Assembly (NCBI GenBank): GCA_007449985.2
Contig: VIIQ02000831.1
Coordinates: 310,001 to 374,000 of the forward strand
Origin: Desmodesmus armatus
Taxonomy: Eukaryota > Chlorophyta > Chlorophyceae > Sphaeropleales > Scenedesmaceae
DNA length: 64,000 nucleotides
Direction: 5' to 3'
Each line of letters opens with the position of its first letter. Within the stretch, counting starts at the first letter, position 1. Made by a program: the position numbers and the translations under genes. This document shows positions 34,911 to 45,411 of this stretch, in pieces. Below the pieces are notes generated by a model. The model was not told where the DNA came from. It did no database searches and was given only the letters and a program-made list of their open reading frames with translations.

Positions 34911-35290
34911 GGGATGATGGATTGGTGTCCCCGGTTGCCAACTGGTCGGCAGCTTATGGCCTGGATTGACGGACCCCTATGTAACACAAATCATCATCAT
35001 CACCGGCTTGAAGCCGAACGCACACCCCCATGCCCCCCGGGGGGACCACTTCTGAACACAGTTTGGAAGAAAGGCCCCAGCTGTGCTGCGATATACACCC
35101 CCAAGACAGGTTGATGATGATGATCAAGATTTGTGTTACATTGGGTTCTGTCAATCCAGGCCATAAGCTGCCGACCAGTGGCAACCGGGACACCAATCCA
35201 TGATGATGATGATTTGTGTTACATTGGGGCCTGTCAATCCAGACCATAAGCTGCCGACCAGTGGCAACCGGGGACACCAATCCATTATCC
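34911..35290. repeat. Short dispersed repeat, three copies, mixed orientation
   Basis: A unit of about 90 bp (GGATTGGTGTCCCCGGTTGCC..., GTCGGCAGCTTATGGCC, CCTATGTAACACAAATCATC) occurs forward at 34911-35003 and reversed at about 35111-35200 and 35205-35290. Another reversed copy lies at 39225-39310. Each copy ends in an (ATC/GAT)n tail, as expected for short retroposons. Confidence 0.75.
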
Positions 35291-35457
35291 CCCCAAAAGT
35301 AACGAGGCGCCACCTATGACCTGGACACCAATCCATCATCCCCCCAGGGATCCCCCCAAAAGTAAGAAGGCGCCCCCTATGACCTGCCTACCTGCACAGC
35401 ACGCCCCCCCAAACCCACCCAAACCACAATACAGTGAGACTTGAGGCCTTACACCTG

Positions 35458-36159
35458 AATGAAGGTGTTACAAGGGTTTTCGCACGCAACTACGTTGCAA
35501 CTGAACCCAGCCACGGATGGACACAACCAGCACGGAAGGGGGCCGTTCGGACAAACCCCACCATCAAAAGCTTGTCACGCACACTCAGTGTGCTTCCAGA
35601 TTGCGAAAACAGAGATATAATACACTGGAAGGACTGAATGGCGCCAACGGCACTGCTTCTCGCACCTGCAGGGTTGCGACAAGAAAGGGCGGACGGAACA
35701 GAAAACAGCGAACACACAGCTGCGAGCCACAAAACGCTCCCACATGTGGCAGTGGGCGTACGTGGGGGCAACTTCATCGACACCACCAGTCGCTGCACTG
35801 TTCACAAGCCAGCAGAATGGAAGTCACACAGCAGCCAGCAACTCACATGTCAGCACATGTAGACGCTCAATGCCTAACTACTCGCAAACCGTTGCCTCCT
35901 GACAGCACCACATGCCATGCAATGAAAGGCTGCTGTGTGAGCGCAAGCCCCTGCGCCCGCTTAGGGATGATTGCAGAAACCGCAAAGTCGGCCAAGACGC
36001 GCCAAAACTCCCCAACAGCAGCACGCCCTGCAATGCGCTCTACCGTCAGCAGAGGCAGTGCAGGGCCTTCTGCTGCCACAGCCCAAGCCACTCTGCGGCC
36101 AAAGTCAACAGCACCTATGCCAGCCAGACACACCATGTCCCACACAACATGATGCAACC
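35458..36159 (-). mobile_element. LINE 3'-end fragment, inverted copy
   Basis: This 702-bp segment is the reverse complement of 38196-38898, with few differences. It carries the LINE C-terminal coding region and 3' UTR on the minus strand, 5'-truncated. Its truncated end abuts the truncated end of the plus-strand copy at 36159/36160. The plus-strand ORF through here is an antisense shadow. Confidence 0.85.
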
Positions 36160-38488
36160 ATAGCTGCTTTCCTGGACTTCAGGAAGGCTTATGACACTGT
36201 GTCAAGGGAGTTTCTGTTTGCAGCTGGGGAGGCCCTTGGGGTGGGTACCGGGTTTCTGCAGTGGATGAAGCTGCTGTTGACAGACACTCTGACATGTGCA
36301 GTTGTCAATGGCTTTCAGAGCTCTTTCTTTCGGTGTGGTGCTGGGGTTAGGCAGGGCTGCCCTCTGGCACCCCTGATGTACCTGTTTGCAGGGCAGGCGT
36401 TGCTCTGCCATCTCAAGCAGTGTGGCATTGGTATTGATGTCGCAGCCGGCAGGCTTGTCGCCACACAGTATGCGGATGATGTGGAGCCCCTCCTGCCTGG
36501 GGAGGCTGATGTTTCTGGCCTGTTGGAGCATTTGTCGGTGTATGGGGATGCCACAGGCCAGCGGGTGCAGCCACCCAAGTGTCAACTGTTGCCTTTGGGC
36601 CAAGCGGTGGTGGATCCTGCCCCTGTGGCAGGCATGGCGGTGCGTGACACCTGCAAAAGCCTGGGGGTTGTCTTTGGCAGTGTGGGGGTGGTTGGAGTGG
36701 ATTGGGAGCATCGGCTGAGCATTGTGCGGGAACGGGTGCAGAAGATCAGCCGCATCCCTGACCTGTCCATGTTTGGCCGGGCTTTCGCGTTCAATGGGTA
36801 CGCTATCTCCACACTGTTGTATCATGCACACTTTGCTGGGGCCCTGCCAGCTGAGCATGCCAGGCAACTAATCAAATGGGCCTCTGCCCTTGTTGATGCT
36901 GGCCTGGGCCCTGATGATGATCAGCGACGGGCACCACGGGTGCCCAGGGCGTGTATGGAGGCCCACCCTAGGGAGGGAGGTTTGGGTCTGCTGCCAGTGC
37001 GGGCCCACCTTCACTCTCGCCTGGCTTGTGAGGCAGTGCAAGTGTTGGTGGGGGATGCTCGCAAGCCTTGGGTTGCAGTCAGCAGGGAGCTGTTGCAGCA
37101 CCATGTGCCGGTGGTGCCTGGTGGGGGTTATTGGGCTTGGCCTTGTGTGACAAGGGTCGGTTGTTCAGGGACGCTGGGGGCCAGCTGTTGCCAGACCCCT
37201 TGCGTGCTTTTGCCCTTGGCATCAGGGCTCTGCCGTATATTCGCCATGTGGGCGCTAACCCGGTCCAGCCCGGCCCGTGGTGTTACTATGTCCCATTGTG
37301 GTCCAATCCGGTGGTGGCGCAGAGGGAGCAGTGGGACTGGTATGGACAGCAGCGGCAAGTGATGGTGGGGTTGGAGTTTGTGGTGCCTGACTTGTTGGGC
37401 CTCACCCAGCTGCAATGTGCAGGGCAGGAGCTGCATTGGTTGCAGCTGGTTGAGGCTATCTGTTCCATTCCTGACCTGGGGGCAAGGGAGGAGGCATACA
37501 GGATGCATGTGTGGGACCCTGTGTTGCAGCATCGCCCTAGGTATGCTAACATGGTGGTGGCTAGGGAGGAGTTGGCTGTGTTGGTCGCGGCCATCCCTAG
37601 TGCGTGGCAGGATGCAGCACGTGCAGTGCTGCGGGGTAGGCCATCCGGGCGGCTGCCGGCCGTTTCGGAGGCTCAGCTTACCGCAGCTAGGGACAGGGTG
37701 TGTTCTGATCTGGGCTGGCATACTCGCAATGGGGATGTGGTGAAGCTTGAGGCCCTCACTGTGTCGCTAGCTACCCAGTGTCATCCTTGGATGCGCTGTC
37801 AGCCATTGCTGACAGGCATGCTGCCTTCCGTCAGAGGGTGTTGTCTGTTGATATGCTGCAGCCAATTGTGGGCCAATTGCCCGAGGTCACTCGGGTGCTT
37901 CGGCGGTGGTGGAAGCTGCGTGTGCCTAATGAGCACAAGGAGGCTGCATGGCGGCTCACCCTCGACGCGTTCCCTACGGCCCAGCGCATGCACACAGGCA
38001 CCTCTTGTGTAGCATGTGGGGCTGCTGAGCCCGGTGTACAGCACCATTGTTGGGAGTGTCCTGTTGCAGGGGCGGTGCGGGCGGAGATTGAGGGGCAGTT
38101 GCGAGCTCACCGGGTGGGCGACGCCCCCCCTTGGTTGGCTGCTGACCGCGGCCTGCAGTGTGCAGCTTTGTGGATGGGGGTGAAACCTCATCCCCGGTTG
38201 CATCATATTGTGTGGGACATGGTGTGTCTGGCTGGCATCGGTGCTGTTGACTTCGGCCGCAGAGTGGCGTGGGCTGTGGCAGCAGAAGGTCCTGCGTTGC
38301 CTCTGCTGACGGTAGAGCGCATTGCAGGGCGTGCTGCTGTTGGGGAGTTTTGGCGCGTCTTGGCTGACTTTGCGGTTTCTGCAATCATCCCTAAGCGGGC
38401 GCAGGGGCTTGCGCTCACACAGCAGCCTTTCATTGCATGGCATGTGGTGCTGTCAGGAGGCAACGGTTTGCGGGTAGTTAGGCATTGA
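36160..38488 (+). pseudogene. LINE reverse transcriptase ORF, frameshifted
   Basis: Reads IAAFLDFRKAYDTVSREFL, GVRQGCPLAPLMY and the catalytic QYADDVEPLL, which are RT motifs of non-LTR elements. The frame changes between about 37080 and 37140 and again near 37775. The last frame has a Cys/His cluster CVACGAAEPGVQHHCWECP typical of LINE C-termini and ends at 38488. Two shifts plus 5' truncation make it a dead copy. Confidence 0.88.
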
Positions 38489-38898
38489 GCTTCTGCATGT
38501 GGTGACATGTGAGTTGCTGGCTGCTGTGTGACTTCTATCCTGCTGGCTTGTGAACAGTGCAGCGACTGGTGGTGTCGGTGAAGTTGCCCCCACGTGCGCC
38601 CACTGCAACATGTGGGAGTGTTTTGTGGCTCGCAGCTGTGTGTTCGCTGTTTTCTGTTCCGTCCGCCCTTTCTTGTCGCAACCCTGCAGGTGCGAGAAGC
38701 AGTGCCGTTGGCGCCATTCAGTCCTTCCAGTGTATTAAATCTCTGTGTTCGCAATCTGGAAGCACACTGAGTGTGCGTGACAAGCTTTTGATGGTGGGGT
38801 TTGTCCGAACGGCCCCCTTCCGTGCTGGTTGTGTCCATCCGTGGCTGGGTTCAGTTGCAACGTAGTTGCTTGAGAAACCCGTGTGACACCTTCATTGG
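36160..38898 (+). mobile_element. 5'-truncated LINE (non-LTR retrotransposon)
   Basis: Begins abruptly inside a reverse transcriptase domain and runs through the C-terminal region and 3' UTR, so endonuclease and ORF1 are absent. The outer ends of this and the inverted copy carry the same 3' terminus. The family is unassigned; related 3' ends nearby finish in a four-base (AATG)n tail. Confidence 0.88.
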
Positions 38899-39224
38899 GA
38901 AAACAACATGATGCAACCGGGGATGAGGTTTCACCCCCATCCACAAAGCACATGCAGACGCTTAATGTCTAACTACTCGCAAACCGTTGCCTCCTGACAG
39001 CACCACATGCCATGCAATGAAAGAATGAATGAATGAATGAAGGTGTTACAAGGGTTACGCACGCAACTACGTTGCAACTGAACCCAGCAACGGATGGACA
39101 CAACCAGTACGGAAGGGGGCCGTTCGGACAAACCCCACCATCAAAAGCTTGTCACGCACACTCATGCAATGAAAGGCTGCTGTGTGAGCGCAAGCCCCTG
39201 CGCCCGCTTAGGGATGATTGAAGA
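38899..39224 (-). mobile_element. Mosaic of short LINE 3'-end fragments
   Basis: Minus-orientation pieces matching 38170-38215, 38425-38500 and 38720-38895 are joined with internal deletions. At about 39024-39045 an (AATG)n run separates two pieces and resembles a LINE 3' tail. The order indicates several insertions or template-switched retrotransposition. Confidence 0.7.
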
Positions 39225-39310
39225 GTAGTAGTTGTGTTACATGGGGCCTGTCAGTTCAGGCCATAAGCTGCCGACCATTGGCAACCGGGACACCAATCCA
39301 TCATCCCCCC
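39225..39310 (-). repeat. Short dispersed repeat, fourth copy
   Basis: TTGTGTTACATGGGGCCTGTCA through CACCAATCCATCATCCCCCC matches the units at 34911-35290 in reverse orientation. Confidence 0.75.
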
Positions 39311-39476
39311 ATTGAAGAAACCGCAAAGCCTTACACCTGAAGAAGAAGAAGAAGAAGGGGTCCTTACACCTGACTTTCGCGCCCGGAGGAGTCGCGCCCG
39401 ATTGCACCCATTTTTTGAGGTTTGGGCCTTTATAGAACGCTTTTCAGTCCGTCATGGCAAGCGGTTGGAACGAGTT

Positions 39477-39610
39477 ATCAAATGGGTTCTCCCGCGCAGG
39501 TTCGAATCCTGCTCACCGCGTCATGTGTGGCAGCCCACCAACCTGTGTCTCATCGGCCATATGGGCAAAGAAAGCGGTGATGGCCGAGTGGTCAAGGCGT
39601 TTGACTCGAA
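39477..39610 (+). tRNA. Circularly permuted tRNA-Ser(CGA) gene
   Basis: The 3' half (39477-39520) lies upstream of the 5' half (39574-39610), with 53 nt between. The 5' half gives acceptor strand GCGGTGA, TG, a D arm starting GCC and closing GGC, G26, anticodon-stem strand TTTGA and loop bases CTCGAA. The 3' half gives A38, stem strand TCAAA, a variable arm GGG-TTCT-CCC, T arm GCAGG-TTCGAAT-CCTGC, acceptor strand TCACCGC and discriminator G73. Acceptor (7/7), anticodon (5/5) and T (5/5) stems pair fully across the halves; the joined tRNA is 81 nt with anticodon CGA. The break is at 37/38. The flanks form a bulge-helix-bulge core: CGAG (39471-39474) pairs with CTCG (39605-39608), with 3-nt bulges on each side. 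No second T arm occurs downstream of the 5' half and no matching acceptor strand upstream of the 3' half. Confidence 0.88.
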
Positions 39611-39616
39611 CTGTTG

Positions 39617-39620
39617 TTTT
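39617..39620 (+). terminator. Pol III TTTT terminator of the permuted tRNA
   Basis: A TTTT run lies 7 nt after the 5' half, where transcription of a permuted tRNA gene should stop. A TTTATAG motif at 39429-39435 sits about 40 bp upstream of the 3' half and may help initiation. Confidence 0.6.
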
Positions 39621-40116
39621 GTTCGCGTATGACTGTTATGTTGACCTTGTACTCCTTATACAGTGTTGCTTGGCTCCACGACCACCCTCAGCCGGCAGGA
39701 TGCTGGTGGACCGGTACTTTTCAGTGATTGTGCTGCTGCAGGCGTCATGAAAAGGATATAGGAGTACATTCCAGCATATTGAGAGCCGCTGACCGTTCTC
39801 AAATGAGTCTGCCTCCTGCTATACCCAAGCGCAGGCCATAAGTGACTACGTCAGTTTTGAGAATGGCAGGGTTTCGGCTTGCAGCAACGCCTGCCCCAAG
39901 CAAGCACAGGAGGCCCTTTCCCCTCTGGACCCCCCCCCTTCTGTATCGCTGGGCCTTACTGCACAGCAGTGCAGGGATTTGAGAAAAATCCGCTTGTCTA
40001 GCATCGCCACAGGCTGCTGCCGATTTTGCTGCAGGGAAGTGGATTTGTGGCCATGACTGCACTGTTCACCCCTGCCCCAAGCAGGAGAGAGGCTCTGGTC
40101 AAAACGTCATGCATCA
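39621..40116. other. No feature recognised
   Basis: Between the permuted tRNA and the next dispersed repeat I see no coding exon, RNA gene or obvious repeat. Confidence 0.4.
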
Positions 40117-40330
40117 CATTCACACTTGAAGGGGTTGCACGGGTAGCGCATGCAGCTATGCTGCAACTGAACCAAGCATCGTAAAGGAAAGCAAGTTCCT
40201 TTGCAGGACTTACAAGGACAGAAAAAGACAGCATGGAAAGGAGAGAACCCGCCACCTCAGGCAGCTGCAAAGGAGACTGTCAGAAAGGAGGGGACCACAG
40301 GCAAGGGTCAACCCCAGGCAAGGGTCAACC
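40117..40330 (+). repeat. Dispersed element, copy 2
   Basis: GAAGGGGTTGCACGGGTAGC, GCAGCTATGCTGCAACTGAACC, then GGAAAGGAGAGAACCCGCCACC and GAAAGGAGGGGACCACAGGCAAGG, in the same order as 34585-34890. AGGCAAGGGTCAACCCC is duplicated at the 3' end. Confidence 0.6.
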
Positions 40331-40889
40331 CCAGACCCATGAAACACCAATGGAAAGTTCCCAATGATTGAGGGCCAGCTGCGAGCCCATCTGGTGGTTG
40401 ACAACCCCCCTTGCTAGCCAAAAGGAGCTTGCCCAAATTGCTCCCAAGCTGATTACAAGCATCCCACACCAACAACATATTATACACCCCACAAGCCACC
40501 ACCATGACACTGCCAGCACCTGCAGCTGTCAGTGCAGCTATTTGCAGTGCACCCCCTGCAGCACAGCTGCATCATCCACACAGCGCCCCCCACTCAGGTA
40601 GCGTCTGTGCACAGCTTGTGTGCCCACCCTGTGGAATTCACACCTGATGAACAGCACCAAGTATATACACCACCTCAGCACACACCACAAACCCCTGTGC
40701 GGAGCATGTACACCACAATCACCTGTCTGACAGCATCAGCTCACGTGTGTACAAGCCACTGCACAGGAGCGCATACAAACACACATACACAGACGCACAC
40801 AGACAGCAAAAACAGTGCCACCACATGACTCCCCTTGCATGTCCTTTGCTGTCACACACACACAAAAACGGGCAGGTGCCAGGCCGCGC
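40331..40889. other. 3' flank of the MRS2 gene, no other gene seen
   Basis: Rich in CACA/CCAC motifs. It lies beyond the MRS2 stop codon and probably includes its 3' UTR. No exon chain is visible on either strand. Confidence 0.4.
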
Positions 40890-43800
40890 TCAAAACACCA
40901 GCATCTGCCTGAACCACAGCCAGCCCACAAACAGCGCAAACAGCACCAGCGCCGCACACGTGGCCACGACCGTGACCAGGTTGAATATCATGGGGGTCTC
41001 CTGTAGGCCGCTGTTCAGGTTCATGCCAAAGTAGCCGGCCACTGCTGTCATGATGGCCACAGAGGAGGTGAAGGCTGTGAGGATGAGGTCGATCCCGATC
41101 AGCTGGTTGCGGTGCTGGTCCAGCTTCAGGTTCACGAGGTCCTCCGTGTCCTGAATGTACTCGTTCAGGGTCTGCAGCCTGCGAATGCATCGACAGTGGG
41201 GGGGGGGGGGGGGTGTAGCAGCATGTATCAGCCCAGGGCAATAACGCCCCACAAACAGTGCAAACAGCACTTTACATTTGTCCTGTTCTTCTGTGTCCTG
41301 CATGGTTTGCGGCCCCCTTCCTGTGCTTGCAGCCGCACAGCTGTTCGAAGTGTTCTATGCCATCAAGGGAAGAGTGTGCACTTGCCTCCACACGGAAACA
41401 ACACTGGTTTCCAGTACCCATCAAGGCGGAAACAACAGACATTCATCTCTGCCCACCTGTTGTATGTGTTGTCAATGTGCATGAAGTAAGCCTCCAGCAA
41501 CATCTCCACCTCTGCAATCTCCTCCTCCTCGATGCTGCTGTCACTGCTGCTGCTGGAGCTGCTGCTGCTGGACGAGCTGCTGCTGCTGGAGGTCGTGTGC
41601 TTGCTGCTGCTGCGGGCCGCGGCCTCTACCTGAGCCTGAAGGGGGGGGGGGGCAGAATAGTGAGGGCGGGGGGGGGGGGGGGGGGCGGTTGACATGCAGG
41701 TGCATAGGTGTGTGAGTGAGCAAGCAAGTTTGTGCAACAGCGATCAGAATGTGTGAGGGTGCAGGCCGTCAGGGGGCTTGCTAAGTGACCGCCCAGCCCC
41801 CAGCCAGTAGCAGCCAGGTGTGCCAGCTACAAGTCAATCTGCCGGCTCAAACCTGTAGCAGCACCAGCAACAGTCAATGGCGCCGGATGGTGTGTGGCCA
41901 GCCTGTGGAATTACGCCCTTCCTGGTAAAACCAAGAAAAAAATGGAGCCGGATGGACAGATGCAGCAGCAGCAGCAGAAGCAGCGTGTGTGGTGCGCAAC
42001 AGCAACACATTGCCACCCTGCAGATGAACCCATGGCCCCATGCAGGGTCTCCCTCTCTGGATACCTGGTTGGACCACCGGTGCCTGACAAATCGTACCTG
42101 CAGTGCGTGCTGCTCCTTTGCTGTTATGTTCATGTCCTTCATGTCCTGGTCATCATCCAGGTACCCCTCAAGCACCTCACGCACCTGCAAGGAGGGAAAG
42201 GTGTGCGGACGAAGGCACAGTAAGTGGCACGTGGCAACAAGACACTGAGCACCAGGTGGACTGCTGCATCTCGAGGCTCAAATGCTTGCCATGCCACCTC
42301 GCCCCCCCCCCCCCCCCCCCCCCCCGTGCCCTAAGCCCACCACACCACCTTTGTCAACCCACCCCTCTCAGCTGTTGAGCACTTGAGGCCCATTCCCCCT
42401 CCCGCCCGCCCTGAGAGCACAGGACCCCTCCTCAAAAAGCACAGCACCCCCCCACCCACCCCAGGCTGGCCCCTGTAGCTGTACACTGTAGTGTCAACAC
42501 CCACACTCACGTTTTCCACGCGTGTTGTGAGCCGCACCAGCCTGCTCTTGATGCGGCGCACCCTCTCCAGGTTGTGTGACGTCACACGGCTGGTGAGCGC
42601 ATCCAGGGCCGGGTAGGCAGCAGCCTCAAGGTCACTCGTCAGGCGGTTGAGGTATGACGCAATCTGCACAGCACAGCACAGCACGACATGACAGGCTACC
42701 CCTGGTCAAAACTTTGCGAGGTTCAGCTCGATGCAACTCCCCACAACACCACATACAGCAAGTGATGTTGGCTGGCCTTTGGAGATCCATCTGCTGGTGG
42801 GGTTCCCTTGCCTACAAGTATGCCTGGACTCTTAATTAATGTTCAGTAGATCGCAATTCAGCTGCCGGGACCACTACTACATCTCCACGCCGCCAGGGCC
42901 CCCCAGCACACATACACACCCTCGCCCCTTGGCCCTGCCGCTGCCTGTGTTACCTGTGTGTCCCACCCACCGAGTCTGGGCGGGCTTCCCCACAATTGCA
43001 CAGTGGGACTGAAACACGGCCCATCCGCATTAGCGGCAGCAGTGAAGAATCTTTTACAATGGGCGAAAGCCTGATAAAGCATTTCTGTGAAAGGTATTGT
43101 ACAGTAAGTACTTTCCTATAGAGGAGAAGGCAAATTGTCGAAACCCTTATTTATTAATATTTCCATAAGCATATATAATCTGTTTATGCATAAACTATAT
43201 ATAAGAGATATATAATAAAGTCCCTGGCTAACTCTGTGCAGTCTTTGACTGAGAAAGTGGAGTTGAATTGTTTTCATTTTCAGAACCAAAAGAATAAAAA
43301 TTTTTCACAAGAATTGGTTTTGTTGTTTGTTTGAATGTTTGAAAGAAAAATTACGCCAACCAATTGGAGAAAAACCATCCATCCCTAATGCAAAAAATTG
43401 ATCAGGATCATAAGTAGTAAATGGAATTTGCCAATATAAAGTTGTTGCTGAGGACCCTATAGCTCTAGAACTCCTTTATCAATGCTTTTCCATGTTCTTC
43501 TACCAGCAATTAGAACAGGTAGACTAATTTGGCTATTCCAAACCTAATCAAATCCCCAACGAGTTCTAAGGAAAATATAAAGCTTTTTAGGACCATTTTC
43601 AGCACAGAAAGGCTAAGGTCCTCTCTTTACAAATACCATAGCTGTTGTGGCGCAAGAATGCATCGGCCGTTTCCTTCATCTTTTTTCACACCTCGCTCCC
43701 TTCTACCTTGAGCTCAGAGCGCTTGCCCTGGTTTCACCTCCCTTCCCATCTCCACTGCCTTTCTCTCCCCCCCCCCAAAACGCCTTCCCACTCATTAACC

Positions 43801-45411
43801 ATCATTCCCTGCATCCCCTGCCCTCCCTTTCCACCATCTAGGAAGACCAAGGCGGTCACAACAGGACATCCCACACCCACCGAGTCCAGGCAGACTTCCA
43901 GTGCCTTGAGCTCAAAGGGCATCTCCAGTGCAGCAAGGTTCTCCAGCTTGGCAGCACTGCGTGTGGGCATCAGGCTGGTCTTGCCATTGGCCAGGTCATT
44001 CAGCGCAGAGGGGAAGGAACCACCCACACCTGTGTTGCACAGACATAAGAGCACCATGTCAGCATTTTCCTTTCAAGTGGAAGTGGTCCATATGGACCGA
44101 TTGTACAGCCTCCATACTGGTTTCCTTCAGTAGGCAGCTGCTAGCCGGATGGCTGCATTGTGATGAGTGAGGGGAACATCAGTGCGCTTGCGCTGCAGGG
44201 CTGCCATCGCCAGTCATTGCCCATGGGTATCCCATGCAGTGGAAGGAGCCGCCAGCGCCTATAGTTTGGTAGTGAGAGGGGCAATCTTGTGAGGTGTATG
44301 ATGGGCGGCAGCAGCAGCAGTTTGCCGCAGGCTGTCCTTGCCATTGGGACGTTCAATCATTGCAAATAAGGGCTCACAATGCTTTGCACCAGTTTGATAC
44401 ATGCTAGCATGTAAGCATCTGAGGGACTGCTGACATGCCTGCTGCTGCTGCTCCTGCCACCTCCAAAGCTGAGGCTGCTGCTGCCACAACACGCAACTGC
44501 TGCTGGTCCTGTGGTGGCTGCTGCGCCTGTTCTGCTGCACTCATACTGATGCTCCCCCCCTGCCCCATCCATCGCCATGTCCTGCCCTCTCCTCATCGGC
44601 CCCCATCCCTCCTCCACCCCCCGCCCCCCGTTGTCCACACCCCTTCTCTCCTTACCTGCCAGTCCTGATGGCTGGCTGATCTTCATCTTGAGCTCTGTGA
44701 TGAAGGGCAGCACGTTCTCATCCTCTGGGTTCATCACCAACACGTTGTTGGTGGTGATGATCACCTGGGGTGGACGGACATAAGGTATGGTTTCATGAAG
44801 CCTATTGCTATGATATGAGGCCTATTCAAGGCGTGCATGAGCAACATGTGTTGGTTGGTGTCATGTGATGCCATGCATTCAAGGAGCCGCTGCCGTTATG
44901 AGTGCCACCGTGTGCCAAGGATTGTTGCCTCTGCAGCTGCATGGCTGGGTGATTTCAGTCTTGTCCTGCATCTGCTGTCACTCTGAACAATAGCAATAAA
45001 CAACAACTGCAAACAGCGGCTGTGCCAGCACAATACCTTGATGTGCTCCAGGCTGACCACCAGTGCCTTCTCTCGACACAGGATGGCGGAGGGGTAGCTG
45101 GTGGCTAGGGAGGGGTCCATGATGCGCAGGTCCCGCCCCTGCACACCCAGCTTGTGGGTCAGCTTCCACTTGTCTGCCTGGATCATGCTCGTCTCGCCGT
45201 GCTGATCAAGACGCAGCCAGTTGCGGACGTTGACTGTGGCCTTGCGGCCCTGCTTTTTGCCGCCACCGCTGGGCTTTGGCTGGTGCTTGCCGTTGGTTGG
45301 GGCGCCCTCAGCGGGCTGTGGAGCCAAGCTGTCTGGCGAAGCTGTTGCTGTTGCGAGCAGCGGACTCGCAGACTCCACTCGCTGTGGGTCCAGCTGCTCT
45401 GGGGCGAACAT
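40890..45411 (-). CDS. MRS2: MRS2-type magnesium channel (CorA superfamily)
   Basis: Mg2+ channel of a mitochondrial, plastid or vacuolar membrane; the compartment is not shown by the sequence. Seven exons join in phase: 45411-45037, 44764-44656, 44029-43881, 42663-42511, 42184-42098, 41635-41457, 41178-40890, giving 446 residues, the usual size. Seen in order: WKLTHKLGVQGRDLRIMDP and YPSAILCREKALVVSLEHIK, IITTNNVLVMNP, LPFEL-type ALEMPFELKALEVCLD, EAAAYPALDALTSRV with NLERVRRIKSRLVRLT, a DDDQDMKDMNIT turn, LLEAYFMHIDNT, then the GMN selectivity motif at about 402-404 (AGYFGMNL) between two C-terminal helices. A run of about 16 Ser lies in exon 6, in the linker before the acidic EEEE segment, where length variation is tolerated. 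The 1.2-kb intron 3 contains an AT-rich island. Confidence 0.95.
43080..43640. other. AT-rich island, possibly organelle-derived DNA
   Basis: About 560 bp inside MRS2 intron 3 is strikingly AT-rich (TATATAA, ATTTATTAATATTT, AAAAATTTTT) against a GC-rich surround, with sharp edges near 43080 and 43640. On the minus strand a broken frame reads LYWQIPFTTYDPDQFFALGM followed by DGFSPIGWRNFSF, which looks like decayed protein-coding DNA. Base composition suggests a plastid or mitochondrial fragment (NUPT/NUMT), but I cannot name the source gene. Confidence 0.5.

Noticed and set aside
35517..36152. 211-codon plus-strand ORF with a near-identical minus-strand twin at 38203-38838
   Set aside because: Both are antisense to the LINE C-terminal region; the similarity comes from the inverted LINE copies.
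39421..39520. Conventional truncated tRNA-Ser upstream of the 3' half
   Set aside because: The sequence before 39477 has no GCGGTGA acceptor strand or D arm, and no T arm follows the 5' half downstream, so two separate truncated genes are less likely than one permuted gene.
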